From Cryobacterium glaciale (GTDB lineage: Bacteria > Actinomycetota > Actinomycetes > Actinomycetales > Microbacteriaceae): a stretch of 64,000 nt of DNA. Positions within the stretch are counted from its first letter, which is position 1. Each line of letters begins with the position of its first letter. The notes under the pieces were generated by a model that saw only the letters and a list, made by a program, of their open reading frames with translations, was not told the DNA's origin and did no database searches. Shown one piece after another: positions 48,932 through 62,610 of this stretch. Position numbers and translations under genes: made by a program. The stretch lies in assembly GCF_004402535.1 (NCBI RefSeq), contig NZ_SOEY01000007.1, forward strand, positions 124,001-188,000, given 5' to 3'.

Positions 48932-51900
48932 TTGGCTGCTGCGCGCAACGCAACCACCAACTCACCCAAGAACGGCCGCTCAGCTGAGCGTCTGTCGTTC
49001 GCAAAGATCAGCGACCACTTGAACGTTCCGGATCTGCTTGCTTTGCAGACCGAGAGCTTCGACTGGCTCGTCGGCAACGACATCTGGAAGGCTCGCGTCG
49101 CCGAGGCCCAGAAAGCCGGACGCCAGGACCTGCCGAATCGCACCGGGCTCGATGAGATCTTCGAGGAGATCTCTCCCATCGAAGACCTCGGCGAAACGAT
49201 GCAGCTGTCGTTCACCAACCCGGAGCTCGAGCCGGAGAAGTACACCATTGATGAGTGCAAGGAAAAGGGTAAGACCTACTCCGCACCCCTCTACGTGAAC
49301 GCTGAGTTCATGAACCACCTCACCGGTGAGATCAAGACTCAGACCGTGTTCATGGGCGACTTCCCGTTGATGACCCCCAAGGGCACCTTCGTGATCAACG
49401 GCACTGAGCGTGTCGTCGTGTCGCAGCTGGTGCGCTCCCCGGGCGTGTACTTCAACCGCGAGCAGGAGAAGACGTCTGACAAGGACATCTACTCCGCCCG
49501 TGTCATTCCGAGCCGTGGTGCCTGGCTTGAATTCGAGATCGACAAGCGCGACCAGGTTGGCGTGCGCATCGACCGCAAGCGCAAGCAGTCCGTGACCGTG
49601 TTCCTGAAGGCCCTCGGCCTCACCAGCGAGCAGATCCTCGAGGAGTTCAAGGGCTACGCGTCCATCGAGCTCACCCTCGAGAAGGACAATATCCTCACCA
49701 AGGAAGAAGCCCTCAAGGACATCTACCGCAAGCTTCGTCCCGGCGAGCAGGTTGCCGCCGAGGCTGCGCGTGCGCTCCTCGACAACTTCTTCTTCAACTC
49801 CAAGCGCTACGACCTGGCCAAGGTTGGTCGTTACAAGATCAACCGCAAGCTCGGCCTCGAAGCCCCGCTGAGTGACTCAGTACTGACGCTCCAGGACATC
49901 CTGGCCACCATCAAGTACCTCGTCGCCCTGCACGACAACCAGACCACCCTCAAGGGCCTGCGCGACGGCAAGATGACCGACATCAACATCGACATCGACG
50001 ACATCGACCACTTCGGTAACCGTCGTATCCGTGCCGTTGGCGAGCTCATCCAGAACCAGGTGCGCACCGGCCTGTCCCGCATGGAGCGCGTCGTTCGCGA
50101 GCGCATGACCACGCAGGACATCGAAGCGATCACCCCGCAGACCCTGATCAACGTGCGCCCCGTCGTCGCCGCGATCAAGGAGTTCTTCGGTACCTCGCAG
50201 CTCTCGCAGTTCATGGACCAGAACAACCCGCTCGCCGGCCTCACGCACAAGCGTCGCCTGTCCGCGCTCGGCCCGGGTGGTCTGTCCCGTGACCGCGCCG
50301 GCGTCGAGGTGCGAGACGTTCACCCCTCGCACTACGGCCGCATGTGCCCCATTGAGACCCCGGAAGGCCCGAACATCGGCCTGATCGGTTCGCTCGCCTC
50401 GTTCGCGCAGATCAATGCGTTCGGTTTCATCGAGACGCCGTACCGTCGGGTGCTCAACAACAAGGTCACCGAGACGATCGACTACCTCACCGCGAGCGAA
50501 GAGGACGACTTCATCGTCGCCCAGGCCAACGCGCCGCTCACCAAGGACTCGCACTTCGCCGAGGCCCGCGTGCTCGCTCGTAAGAAGGGTGGCGAGGTCG
50601 ACCTCGTTCCCGCTGAAGACATCGGCTACATGGATGTCTCCCCGCGCCAGATGGTGTCGGTTGCGACCAGCCTCATCCCGTTCCTCGAGCACGACGATGC
50701 AAACCGCGCGCTCATGGGTGCCAACATGCAGCGTCAGGCGGTGCCGCTGCTTCTTTCCGACAGCCCGCTCGTCGGAACCGGCATGGAGGTCTACACGGCC
50801 ATCGACGCCGGTGACGTACTCACCGCGCAGAAGTCCGGTGTGGTTTCCGAGGTGTCGGCTGACGTCGTCACCATCCAGCTCGACGAGGGCGGCACGCAGG
50901 ACTACTACCTGCGCAAGTTCAGCCGCTCCAACCAGGGCACGAGCTTCAACCACCGCGTGATCGTCAACGCCGGTGAGCGCATCGAAGCCGGCGAGGTCAT
51001 CGCCGATGGACCCGCCACCGACCAGGGCGAACTCGCCCTCGGAAAAAACCTGCTCGTGGCATTCATGCCGTGGGAAGGTTACAACTTCGAGGACGCAATC
51101 ATCCTGAGCCAGAACTTGGTGAAGGACGACACCCTCTCCTCGATTCACATCGAAGAGTACGAAGTGGATGCCCGCGACACCAAGCTGGGTAAGGAAGAGA
51201 TCACTCGCGACCTTCCCAACGTGTCGCCGGACTTCCTCGCCGACCTCGACGAGCGTGGCATCATTCGCATCGGAGCCGAGGTTCGCCCCGGCGACATCCT
51301 CGTCGGCAAGGTCACGCCCAAGGGCGAGACCGAGCTTTCTGCCGAGGAACGCCTGCTGCGCGCCATCTTCAACGAGAAGAGCCGCGAAGTTCGCGACACC
51401 TCGCTCAAGGTTCCCCACGGTGAGCGCGGCACCATCATCGGTGTCAAGGTGTTCGACTCGCAGGACGGCGACGACGAGCTTGGCTCGGGCGTCAACCAGC
51501 GCGTGGTCGTATTCATCGCCCAGAAGCGCAAGATCACTGAGGGTGACAAGCTCGCCGGCCGTCACGGCAACAAGGGTGTTATCTCCCGCATCCTGCCGAT
51601 CGAGGACATGCCGTTCCTCGCCGACGGAACCCCGGTCGACATCATCCTCAACCCGCTCGGTATCCCCGGTCGCATGAACTTCGGCCAGGTGCTTGAAACC
51701 CACCTCGGCTGGATTGCGAAGCAGGGCTGGAACGTCGAGGGCAAGCCGAAGTGGGCTGCTCGTCTTCCGGAGCATGCCTTCAGCGCCGCCCCCGGCACGA
51801 AGGTCGCCACCCCGGTGTTCGACGGTGCGCTCGAGATCGAGATCGAGGGTCTTCTAGACTCCACGACCCTGACCCGCGACGGCGAACGTCTCATCGGTTC

Positions 51901-52423
51901 CTCGGGAAAGACCCAGCTCTTCGACGGCCGCTCCGGCGAGCCTTTCCCGATGCCGGTGTCCGTTGGCTACATGTACATCCTGAAGCTGCACCACCTCGTC
52001 GACGACAAGATCCACGCTCGTTCGACCGGCCCGTACTCCATGATCACGCAGCAGCCGCTGGGTGGTAAGGCGCAATTCGGTGGACAGCGTTTCGGTGAGA
52101 TGGAGGTGTGGGCGCTCGAAGCATACGGAGCCGCTTACGCCCTGCAGGAACTTTTGACCATCAAGTCTGACGACATCCTCGGCCGCGTCAAGGTGTACGA
52201 AGCCATCGTCAAGGGTGAGAACATCCAGGAACCCGGCATTCCCGAGAGCTTCAAGGTTCTTATCAAGGAAATGCAGTCGCTCTGCCTGAACGTCGAAGTG
52301 CTTTCGGCCGATGGCACCGCAGTCAGCCTGCGCGACACGGATGACGAGGTGTTCCGCGCGGCGGAAGAACTCGGCATCAACATTTCCACCCGGTTTGAGT
52401 CGTCGTCCATCGACGACATCTAA
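48932..52423 (+). CDS. rpoB: DNA-directed RNA polymerase subunit beta
   Basis: 1163 aa with a TTG start after GGAGG. All beta-subunit blocks are present, including the rifampicin-resistance region [20 protein letters not shown] (encoded near 50200-50260) with wild-type Ser, Asp, His and Ser positions. The active-site loop [33 protein letters not shown] and the C-terminal [33 protein letters not shown] clamp region follow. No known rifampicin-resistance substitution is seen. It is followed 42 bp later by rpoC. Confidence 0.99.
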   Translation: MAAARNATTNSPKNGRSAERLSFAKISDHLNVPDLLALQTESFDWLVGNDIWKARVAEAQKAGRQDLPNRTGLDEIFEEISPIEDLGETMQLSFTNPELEPEKYTIDECKEKGKTYSAPLYVNAEFMNHLTGEIKTQTVFMGDFPLMTPKGTFVINGTERVVVSQLVRSPGVYFNREQEKTSDKDIYSARVIPSRGAWLEFEIDKRDQVGVRIDRKRKQSVTVFLKALGLTSEQILEEFKGYASIELTLEKDNILTKEEALKDIYRKLRPGEQVAAEAARALLDNFFFNSKRYDLAKVGRYKINRKLGLEAPLSDSVLTLQDILATIKYLVALHDNQTTLKGLRDGKMTDINIDIDDIDHFGNRRIRAVGELIQNQVRTGLSRMERVVRERMTTQDIEAITPQTLINVRPVVAAIKEFFGTSQLSQFMDQNNPLAGLTHKRRLSALGPGGLSRDRAGVEVRDVHPSHYGRMCPIETPEGPNIGLIGSLASFAQINAFGFIETPYRRVLNNKVTETIDYLTASEEDDFIVAQANAPLTKDSHFAEARVLARKKGGEVDLVPAEDIGYMDVSPRQMVSVATSLIPFLEHDDANRALMGANMQRQAVPLLLSDSPLVGTGMEVYTAIDAGDVLTAQKSGVVSEVSADVVTIQLDEGGTQDYYLRKFSRSNQGTSFNHRVIVNAGERIEAGEVIADGPATDQGELALGKNLLVAFMPWEGYNFEDAIILSQNLVKDDTLSSIHIEEYEVDARDTKLGKEEITRDLPNVSPDFLADLDERGIIRIGAEVRPGDILVGKVTPKGETELSAEERLLRAIFNEKSREVRDTSLKVPHGERGTIIGVKVFDSQDGDDELGSGVNQRVVVFIAQKRKITEGDKLAGRHGNKGVISRILPIEDMPFLADGTPVDIILNPLGIPGRMNFGQVLETHLGWIAKQGWNVEGKPKWAARLPEHAFSAAPGTKVATPVFDGALEIEIEGLLDSTTLTRDGERLIGSSGKTQLFDGRSGEPFPMPVSVGYMYILKLHHLVDDKIHARSTGPYSMITQQPLGGKAQFGGQRFGEMEVWALEAYGAAYALQELLTIKSDDILGRVKVYEAIVKGENIQEPGIPESFKVLIKEMQSLCLNVEVLSADGTAVSLRDTDDEVFRAAEELGINISTRFESSSIDDI

Positions 52424-52465
52424 GCCCGGTCCAAAGAAACTTCGAAAACTTTCCAAGGAGAGAAA

Positions 52466-56389
<3,924 letters not shown>

Positions 56390-56405
56390 GAACCCGCAGT
56401 TCTCA

Positions 56406-56439
56406 ACGGATGGCTCCTGCTTCGGCAGGGGCCATCCGT
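56406..56439 (+). terminator. rpoBC intrinsic terminator
   Basis: ACGGATGGCTCCTGC and GCAGGGGCCATCCGT form a 15-bp stem with one T.G wobble, closed by a stable TTCG tetraloop, 16 bp after the rpoC stop and followed by GTTT. Confidence 0.85.
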
Positions 56440-56516
56440 CGTTTAAGCACGGGCCGGCAAGCGGATGACGCGGCTGGCTTGAGCCCCCGCCCCTGCGCGC
56501 CGCCGGGCCCACCTTA

Positions 56517-56572
56517 GGAAAGCGGGGCCATGATCTATCGTGGTCCCGCTTTCCGGGCCCGGGCCCGGAAAG
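56517..56572 (+). promoter_or_regulatory. Overlapping alternative hairpins upstream of the pilus operon
   Basis: GGAAAGCGGGGCCA (56517-56530) pairs with TGGTCCCGCTTTCC (56541-56554). The last CTTTCC of this stem also begins a 24-bp perfect palindrome (56549-56572, centre GGGCCCGGGCCC). The two stems cannot form together. They may be tandem terminators insulating the pilus operon from rpoBC, or a switch. Confidence 0.5.
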
Positions 56573-56610
56573 TAGAGGAGAGGGGGAGGGGGAAACGGGG
56601 GAGGGACACG

Positions 56611-56616
56611 TATACT
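56611..56616 (+). promoter_or_regulatory. Candidate -10 element of the pilus operon
   Basis: TATACT lies 42 bp upstream of the GspE-like start, in an A/G-rich stretch. No good -35 is visible. GGGGGAGG just before the GTG is the ribosome site. Confidence 0.4.
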
Positions 56617-56657
56617 CGGGGTCTAGAGTAAAAGTAACTAGTTCGGGGGAGGCACGT

Positions 56658-58340
56658 GTGGCAACCCTGACCGAGATTCTCATTCTGCACGGACTGCTGC
56701 CGATCGAGGTGCTCGACACCCTGATGGCCGGCGATCCGGCCGACGAGGGAGCCGTGCGCCGGCTCGTCGACAGCGGCGTGATCACCGAGCTGCAGTTCGC
56801 CAAGGCGCGGGCCGCCCAGGCCAACCTCCCCTTCGTCGAACTGCTCGAATATGCGGTCGAGGCGAGTGCCCTCGCCCTCGTGTCACCATTGATCTGCCGC
56901 CGCCATGAGGTGCTGCCGATCGGAATCGTGGCCGGGCGTCTCGTGCTCGCGATGGTCGACCCCGGTAACGTGTTCGCGCTCGACGATGTCGGTGAAGCCG
57001 CCCGTATGCGGGTCTCACCGGTCGTCGCCGAGAGATCAGATTTGCTCGCTGCAATCGGGCGGTACCACCGTGCCGACGATGAGCTCAGCAACCTTACGAC
57101 CACACTCGAGGAAGAACACGACTCGATTTCCTCGACGCCGGACCCCAGCGACGAGGTGAACGACGATGGTGCGCCCATCGTGCGCTTCGTGAATCTGCTC
57201 GTGAGTCAAGCCATTCAGGACAAGGCCAGTGACATTCACATTGAGCCCGGAGAGTCCAGTCTGCGGGTGCGGTATCGCATCGACGGTGTGCTGCACGAGA
57301 TGCCGAGCGCGCCGAAAAGTATTCAGAACGGAGTGATCAGCCGCCTCAAGATCATGGCTGATATTGACATTGCCGAACGCCGGAAACCCCAGGACGGCCG
57401 CATGTCGGTGAGTCACGGCGGCCGCAAAATCGACTTGCGCGTGGCGACCCTGCCGACGGTCTGGGGCGAAAAGGTCGTGATGCGTATTCTCGACAACTCG
57501 ACGACGAGCATGGACCTGCGGGCATTGTCTTTACTCGACCATAACTATGACGACTTCAAGAAGGCCTACTCCAAGCCCTACGGAATGATCCTTGTGACGG
57601 GGCCGACCGGGTCGGGAAAGTCGACAACCCTGTATACAACGCTGCACTCAGTCGCGCGGTCCGAGATCAATGTCATCACCGTCGAAGACCCGGTCGAGTA
57701 CCGCATGGCGGGCATCAACCAGGTGCAGGTCAACCCGAAGGCGGGCCTCACCTTCGCGAGCGCCCTGCGCAGCATCCTGCGGTGCGATCCCGACGTCGTT
57801 CTGCTCGGTGAAATTCGCGACCACGAGACCGCCCAGATCGCCATCGAGGCCGCCCTCACCGGTCACCTCGTGCTCTCCACCCTGCACACCAACAACGCAC
57901 CGAGCGCGATCACCCGCCTCACCGAGATGGGGATCGAACCCTTTCTCGTCGGCAGTGCACTCGACTGCGTGGTGGCCCAGCGCCTGGCCCGCCGCCTGTG
58001 TGACCGTTGCAAGGTGCCCGATGCGCGCAGCGTTGACGAGCTCGTGTCCCTCCGTTTCGACGCCGAGGCCGAACGATTCACTCACGCAAGCCCAACGGTG
58101 ATCTACAAAGCGGCCGGCTGCATCAACTGTTCGCACACCGGCTATCGGGGTCGGCTGGCCGTTCACGAGGTAATGACGGTCACCGAAGAAATTGAACGTC
58201 TCTGTGTGGCCAGGGCCTCGAGCGCGGCAATCACCCTCGCTGCCCGGGAGCAGGGGATGATCTCCCTGCGTGACGACGGGTGGGCCAAGGTGCGCCTCGG
58301 TCTCACTTCCATTGAAGAAATCCTGCGCGTGGTCGCATAG
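56658..58340 (+). CDS. pilB: Type IV pilus assembly ATPase, PilB/GspE family
   Basis: 560 aa with a GTG start. The N-terminal MshEN/GspE domain (ILILHGLLPIEVLDTLMAGD...LPFVELLEY) is followed by the ATPase core: Walker A VTGPTGSGKSTTLY, Asp box VNVITVEDPVEYRMAGI-like, Walker B LLGEIRDHETAQIA, and the His box GHLVLSTLHTNNAPSAITRL. The C-terminal CDRCK...CINCSHTGYRG tetracysteine binds zinc in this family. It powers pilus extension. First gene of the operon, 18 bp before pilT. Confidence 0.95.
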   Translation: MATLTEILILHGLLPIEVLDTLMAGDPADEGAVRRLVDSGVITELQFAKARAAQANLPFVELLEYAVEASALALVSPLICRRHEVLPIGIVAGRLVLAMVDPGNVFALDDVGEAARMRVSPVVAERSDLLAAIGRYHRADDELSNLTTTLEEEHDSISSTPDPSDEVNDDGAPIVRFVNLLVSQAIQDKASDIHIEPGESSLRVRYRIDGVLHEMPSAPKSIQNGVISRLKIMADIDIAERRKPQDGRMSVSHGGRKIDLRVATLPTVWGEKVVMRILDNSTTSMDLRALSLLDHNYDDFKKAYSKPYGMILVTGPTGSGKSTTLYTTLHSVARSEINVITVEDPVEYRMAGINQVQVNPKAGLTFASALRSILRCDPDVVLLGEIRDHETAQIAIEAALTGHLVLSTLHTNNAPSAITRLTEMGIEPFLVGSALDCVVAQRLARRLCDRCKVPDARSVDELVSLRFDAEAERFTHASPTVIYKAAGCINCSHTGYRGRLAVHEVMTVTEEIERLCVARASSAAITLAAREQGMISLRDDGWAKVRLGLTSIEEILRVVA

Positions 58341-58357
58341 GTCGAAAGGACCAGTTC

Positions 58358-59677
58358 ATGACCCATCCTGTTTACGAGATTCCGGTCACGCCCCCGGGAG
58401 CAGCCGGCGCTGCCTGGCCGCTCGACGATCCCGCCCTCGATGTGCCCGAACCGGACAACCGAGCAGCGGCTCTCGTCGAAGAAGACGCGGTCGAGCCGAC
58501 CCGACGCGGCCAGCGTTCGTCGCTTGACGAAGGGCCTGACCCCGACCTCATCGCGGCACTGCTGGCGGTGCTCGATCTCGGCGCCTCAGACCTGCACATC
58601 ACCGTGGGGGCTCCACCGTGTGTCCGGGTGGACGGCAATCTGCGACCCCTGGAGAATTCCAGCAAGTGGATGCGAGACAAGGTCACGCCCGCCCTGCACA
58701 GCCTGCTCACCGCGGCGCAACTCGAAGAGTTTGAACGTGAACTCGAGCTCGACTTCGCGTACACGGCTGGCGGAGCCCGCTTTCGAGTGAATTACTTTAT
58801 CCAGCGCGGCTCCGTCGGCGGCGCGTTCCGGTTGATCCCGCTTGAGATCAGACCGCTCGCCGAGCTGGGGGTTCCCAAATCGGTCGGCAACTTCGCTCAG
58901 CTGGCGCGCGGGCTCGTGCTGGTAACCGGACCGACCGGATCAGGCAAGTCGACAACCCTCGCGGCCCTCATCGACCTCGTCAACCGCACCAGGGCCGATC
59001 ACATCGTCACCGTCGAAGATCCAATTGAGTTCCTGCACAAGCATCAGAAATCCCTCGTGAACCAACGCGAGGTGGGCCACGACACGCATAGCTTCGCATC
59101 CGCTCTCAAACACGTGCTGCGGCAGGACCCCGATGTGATCCTGATCGGTGAACTGCGAGACCTGGAGACTATTTCTGTGGCGCTGACCGCAGCGGAAACC
59201 GGGCACCTCGTGTTCGCCACTTTGCACACCCAGAATGCCGCACAGACCATCGACCGCATCATTGACGTTTTCCCGCCGTTCCAACAGGAGCAGGTGCGCG
59301 CCCAGCTCGCAGCGACGCTGCAAGGCGTGGTGTGCCAGTCCCTGATCAAGAAAATCGGTGGCGGTCGGGCCGTGGCCATTGAAGTGCTCGTGGCCACTCC
59401 GGCCATCGCGAATCTGATCCGAGAAGGGAAGACCTATCAGATTCCCTCGGCCATGCAGGCCGGGCGGGCGCTCGGCATGAACACCATGGACCAGCACCTC
59501 GCCGAACTCGTCACGAGCGGGCTCATCACCCGAAAAGCAGCCGAAGAAAAGGCGCAGGATCGGGCTAGCCTCGCCCAGCTACTGCGACAGTCGGATGCGG
59601 CCGACGGCGCGGCCGGGCCGGCGTCATCGGACGGCATCGACTTTGGTGACTCCTACTCCATGCGGGAACCGCAATGA
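58358..59677 (+). CDS. pilT: Type IV pilus retraction ATPase, PilT/PilU family
   Basis: 439 aa. An atypical ~60-residue acidic, proline-rich N-terminal extension precedes the PilT core: LDLGASDLHITVGAPPCVRVDGNL. Walker A TGPTGSGKSTTLAALIDL, TVEDPIEFLHKHQKSLVNQREVG, Walker B VILIGELRDLETI, the His box GHLVFATLHTQNAAQTIDRIIDVFP and the PilT retraction motif AIANLIREGKTYQI are intact. It drives pilus retraction, needed for twitching and, in competent bacteria, for DNA uptake. Its end overlaps pilC by 4 bp. Confidence 0.94.
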   Translation: MTHPVYEIPVTPPGAAGAAWPLDDPALDVPEPDNRAAALVEEDAVEPTRRGQRSSLDEGPDPDLIAALLAVLDLGASDLHITVGAPPCVRVDGNLRPLENSSKWMRDKVTPALHSLLTAAQLEEFERELELDFAYTAGGARFRVNYFIQRGSVGGAFRLIPLEIRPLAELGVPKSVGNFAQLARGLVLVTGPTGSGKSTTLAALIDLVNRTRADHIVTVEDPIEFLHKHQKSLVNQREVGHDTHSFASALKHVLRQDPDVILIGELRDLETISVALTAAETGHLVFATLHTQNAAQTIDRIIDVFPPFQQEQVRAQLAATLQGVVCQSLIKKIGGGRAVAIEVLVATPAIANLIREGKTYQIPSAMQAGRALGMNTMDQHLAELVTSGLITRKAAEEKAQDRASLAQLLRQSDAADGAAGPASSDGIDFGDSYSMREPQ

Positions 59678-60903
59678 CCACGGGCGGCGTTTTTGCGTAC
59701 AAGGGCCGCACCGCGGTGGGCAAGATCGTTTCCGGCCGGCTGGATGCAGCCTCCGAGTTCGCGGCGACGCAGCGCCTGCGCGGCATGGGCCTCGCCCCGA
59801 TCTCGGTCGCCGAGGTCAGCGTAGGCACCGGACTGAAACGGGAACTGCACATTCCTGGTTTCTCCAAGGGTGTGGGGCTGAAGGACCTGGCAGTCATGAG
59901 CCGACAGATGGCGACCATGACCAGCGCGGGGCTGTCCCTGCTGCGCACCCTGAACATCCTCTCGGAGCAGACCGAAAACGCACAGCTCGCACGAATTCTG
60001 GCGACGATTCGCACCGAGGTGGAAACCGGTGCGTCGCTGTCGGAGGCGATGGCGAAGCACGCGCAGGTTTTTCCGCCGATCATGATCAACCTGGTGCGTG
60101 CCGGCGAGACCGGGGGGTTTCTCGAAGGTTCGCTCACCTCGGTGGCTGCCAACTTTGAGTCGGAAGTGAAGCTGCGTGACACGATCAAGTCGGCGCTGGC
60201 CTACCCGGTCGTCGTTCTCATCATGGCGGTGTTGGCCGTCATTGGCATGCTGATCTTCATCGTGCCGGTGTTCGAGAAGATGTTCGCGGGCCTCGGTGGG
60301 GAGTTGCCGCTGCCCACGCAGGTGCTCGTGGTGCTGTCGAAGATGATGGTCTGGCTCGGGCCGTTGCTGCTGGTGCTCGGCGCTGCTCTCGCGTTCTGGT
60401 GGCGTACCAACAAGAACACCGAAGCGGTACGCCGCAGGGTCGACCCGTTCAAGCTCAAATTGCCGGTCTTCGGGCGACTGCTCATGAAGCTTGCCATTGC
60501 GCGGTTCAGCCGCAATTTCTCGACCATGATCGCCGCTGGCGTGCCGATCCTGCAATCGCTCGCCATCGTCGGGGAGACCAGCGGCAACTGGGTGATCGAA
60601 TCCGCGCTGCGCAAGGTGGCCGAGTCGGTGCGACAGGGCGGTTCGATCGCCGGGCCGCTCGCGCTGGAGCCGATTTTTCCGCCGATGGTCGTGCAGATGA
60701 TCGCCGTCGGGGAAGACGCCGGCGCGCTCGAGCAGATGCTCGCCAAGGTGGCCGACTTCTACGACCAGGAGGTTCAGGCGACCACCGAGCAGCTCACGGC
60801 CCTCATCGAGCCGCTCATGATCGCCTTCATCGGAGTGGTGATCGGCGGCATGATCGTGGCCCTGTATCTGCCCATGTTCAGCATCTTCGAGTACGTGAAA
60901 TAG
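59674..60903 (+). CDS. pilC: Type IV pilus inner-membrane platform protein, PilC/GspF family
   Basis: 409 aa. The N-terminal FAYKGRTAVGKIVSGRLDAASEFAATQRLRGMGLAPISV is the GspF N-domain. Two tandem T2SSF repeats follow, each ending in membrane helices (LMAVLAVIGMLIFIVPVFEKMF and AFIGVVIGGMIVALYLPMFSIFEYVK). The conserved LKDLAVMSRQMATMTSAGLSLLRTL and FSRNFSTMIAAGVPILQSLAIVGETSGN are both present. It anchors the PilB/PilT motors and is coupled to pilT (ATGA). Confidence 0.95.
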   Translation: MTTGGVFAYKGRTAVGKIVSGRLDAASEFAATQRLRGMGLAPISVAEVSVGTGLKRELHIPGFSKGVGLKDLAVMSRQMATMTSAGLSLLRTLNILSEQTENAQLARILATIRTEVETGASLSEAMAKHAQVFPPIMINLVRAGETGGFLEGSLTSVAANFESEVKLRDTIKSALAYPVVVLIMAVLAVIGMLIFIVPVFEKMFAGLGGELPLPTQVLVVLSKMMVWLGPLLLVLGAALAFWWRTNKNTEAVRRRVDPFKLKLPVFGRLLMKLAIARFSRNFSTMIAAGVPILQSLAIVGETSGNWVIESALRKVAESVRQGGSIAGPLALEPIFPPMVVQMIAVGEDAGALEQMLAKVADFYDQEVQATTEQLTALIEPLMIAFIGVVIGGMIVALYLPMFSIFEYVK

Positions 60904-61057
60904 AAAGTCCGTCTGATCAACGAGCAAATTTCTTAAAATACCCCCATTAAGGGGAAAAATACTCGTATGATCGACACAAGTGAGATTTTGGCATTTCCCA
61001 CCTACCCATTTACCCACTATTCCTCAGCATTATCACGGCACGAAGGAAACCACGCTC
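60904..61057 (+). promoter_or_regulatory. Pilin upstream region with candidate promoter
   Basis: An AT-rich gap for this genome. CCCC-ATTAA-GGGG (60942-60954) may be a weak hairpin, and TATGAT (60966-60971) is a good -10 candidate without a clear -35. AAGGA precedes the pilin ATG. A separate strong promoter for the major pilin is expected. Confidence 0.45.
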
Positions 61058-61486
61058 ATGATCCGCTCAATGATTCACCGCCCGCTTGCGGCACTGTCTC
61101 GTACCCGTACAGCTATTCGCGATCGGGAACAGGGCTTCACCCTGATCGAACTCCTCGTCGTCGTGCTCATTATCGGCGTGCTCGCCGCCGTAGCAATTCC
61201 GATCTTCCTGAGCCAGCAGGAGGGCGCCAAGGACAGCGCCGTCAAGGCCCAGATCACCCAGGCGAAGACCGCCGTGGTGGCCGAGATCGTTACGAAGGGT
61301 TTCCCCGCAAATCTCGATGCCGCGAGCGCGTACACGCCGAGCAGTGAGGTCACCGTCGTGCTGACCGGCTCAGCGACAGCGTTTTGCATCAAGGGACAGT
61401 TCAACGGTTCCACGAGGACCTTTGCCATCGACGATAACGGCGCAGCGATCGCAGGCATCTGCTCCGCCGCCTTCGTCGCCGGGTAA
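61058..61486 (+). CDS. Type IV major pilin-like protein
   Basis: 142 aa from the ATG at 61058. A 26-residue basic leader ends with the prepilin peptidase site QG|FTLIE (Gly26/Phe27, Glu at mature +5), followed by the hydrophobic helix LLVVVLIIGVLAAVAIPIFLSQQEGAKDSAVKAQITQAKTAVV. The globular part carries two Cys that could form the D-loop disulfide. It has PilA-type size and its own upstream promoter region, so it is the likely major subunit. Confidence 0.92.
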   Translation: MIRSMIHRPLAALSRTRTAIRDREQGFTLIELLVVVLIIGVLAAVAIPIFLSQQEGAKDSAVKAQITQAKTAVVAEIVTKGFPANLDAASAYTPSSEVTVVLTGSATAFCIKGQFNGSTRTFAIDDNGAAIAGICSAAFVAG

Positions 61487-61597
61487 TTAGGTCACCGACA
61501 CCGCCGGGCCCGACCGACCCCGGGCTCGCACGTCGCCTGACCCGTCGGCGGGAAGCCGCACCAGATCAACTGAACCGAACCGTCGAAGGGGGCGAGC

Positions 61598-62035
61598 ATG
61601 CCCAACTCGCCCTGCTTCGAGCGCACTGAGCCCACCGATGAGTGCGGTTTCGGGGTGGTGGAGATCGTCGTGGCCATGTTCCTGATCGGGATCCTCGCGG
61701 TGGCCTTCCTGCCGATTCTGGTGCAGAGCGTGCGGGTGACCGCCACCAATGCTCGCCTGGCCGAGGCGACCCAGGTCGTTGCCCAGCAGCTGGAGCGCGT
61801 CGGGGCTGCCGGGTCGAGCTGCTCAGCGGTCAAGGCCATCACCGCGAGTGTACCGGCGGCCGTGGAAACGAAGCGTGGGTCCCTGCAACCGCACTTGCGG
61901 CTCAACCTGCCGGTCTCCGACGTGTGCGCCGAGCCGTACCTGCGCGTCGTCCAACTGCGGGTCTGGGCCTCGGACGTCGGATCGACCGAGGAACTGGCCG
62001 CCGCGGAAACCCTTATCCTGTTGGACGCGCCGTGA
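61598..62035 (+). CDS. Minor prepilin, PilV/GspI-like
   Basis: 145 aa. The leader ends ECG|FGVVEIVVAMFLIGILAVAFLPIL, a prepilin site with Gly17, Phe18 and Glu at mature +5, but TLI is replaced by GVV. The rest is a small domain with two Cys. Minor pilins of the PilV/GspI type prime pilus assembly. Its stop overlaps the next GTG (GTGA). Confidence 0.85.
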   Translation: MPNSPCFERTEPTDECGFGVVEIVVAMFLIGILAVAFLPILVQSVRVTATNARLAEATQVVAQQLERVGAAGSSCSAVKAITASVPAAVETKRGSLQPHLRLNLPVSDVCAEPYLRVVQLRVWASDVGSTEELAAAETLILLDAP

Positions 62036-62610
62036 CCGGCACCGCAGCATCCGCTTCGACGGCGCCAGAATCGGGATTCACCCTGATCGAACTGCTCGTC
62101 TATGTGAGTTTTACCGTGGTCATCCTCGCGATCATCGGCGGCATGCTGATCAGCTCGGTCGGAACCGAGCGTGACGTGCGCAGCACGACCGAGGCGACCA
62201 ACCTCGGTCAGCTGATCAGTCGGTCGGTGCAGTCCGGGGTGCGGAACGCCTCGCAAGTGTCGTTGCAGAACATCGACGCCACCCAATTCTTGGTGGCGCG
62301 CACTGCGGGCAGCGCGGCTTCCGTGGTGTGGGCCTGCGAGGCATGGTTCTACACGCCGGCGGCCGGCGGCTCGCTCTACACCAAGCGCACCTCACCGGCG
62401 AGCCTCATCGCGCCACCCGCAGCTGACGACCTGACGAGCTGGATCAAGCTTGGCGACGGCGTCAGCGCGAACGGCGCGGCGGTCTTCGGCGGGATCAACG
62501 GCCGCATCACCGTAGACCTTAACGTCGCGGCCGGCACCCAGGCCTCCGTCAGCGTCAACACGACGGCATCGCCACGGACTCTAGCGACGGTGGGTGCCCC
62601 GTGCCTGTAG
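62032..62610 (+). CDS. Minor prepilin, PilW/GspJ-like
   Basis: 192 aa with a GTG start overlapping the previous stop. The leader ends ESG|FTLIELLVYVSFTVVILAIIGGMLISSV (Gly15, Glu at +5). A strand-rich C-terminal half with two Cys follows. Position between the PilV-like and PilX-like genes fits a PilV-PilW-PilX minor pilin set. It overlaps the following gene by 10 bp. Confidence 0.85.
   Translation: MTGTAASASTAPESGFTLIELLVYVSFTVVILAIIGGMLISSVGTERDVRSTTEATNLGQLISRSVQSGVRNASQVSLQNIDATQFLVARTAGSAASVVWACEAWFYTPAAGGSLYTKRTSPASLIAPPAADDLTSWIKLGDGVSANGAAVFGGINGRITVDLNVAAGTQASVSVNTTASPRTLATVGAPCL

Noticed and set aside
50183..50280. Possible rifampicin-resistance change in rpoB
   Set aside because: The visible resistance-region residues match the sensitive consensus ([23 protein letters not shown]).
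49877..51775. A 632-codon minus-strand open frame inside rpoB
   Set aside because: Same reason: an antisense shadow of a certain gene without its own ribosome site or family motifs.
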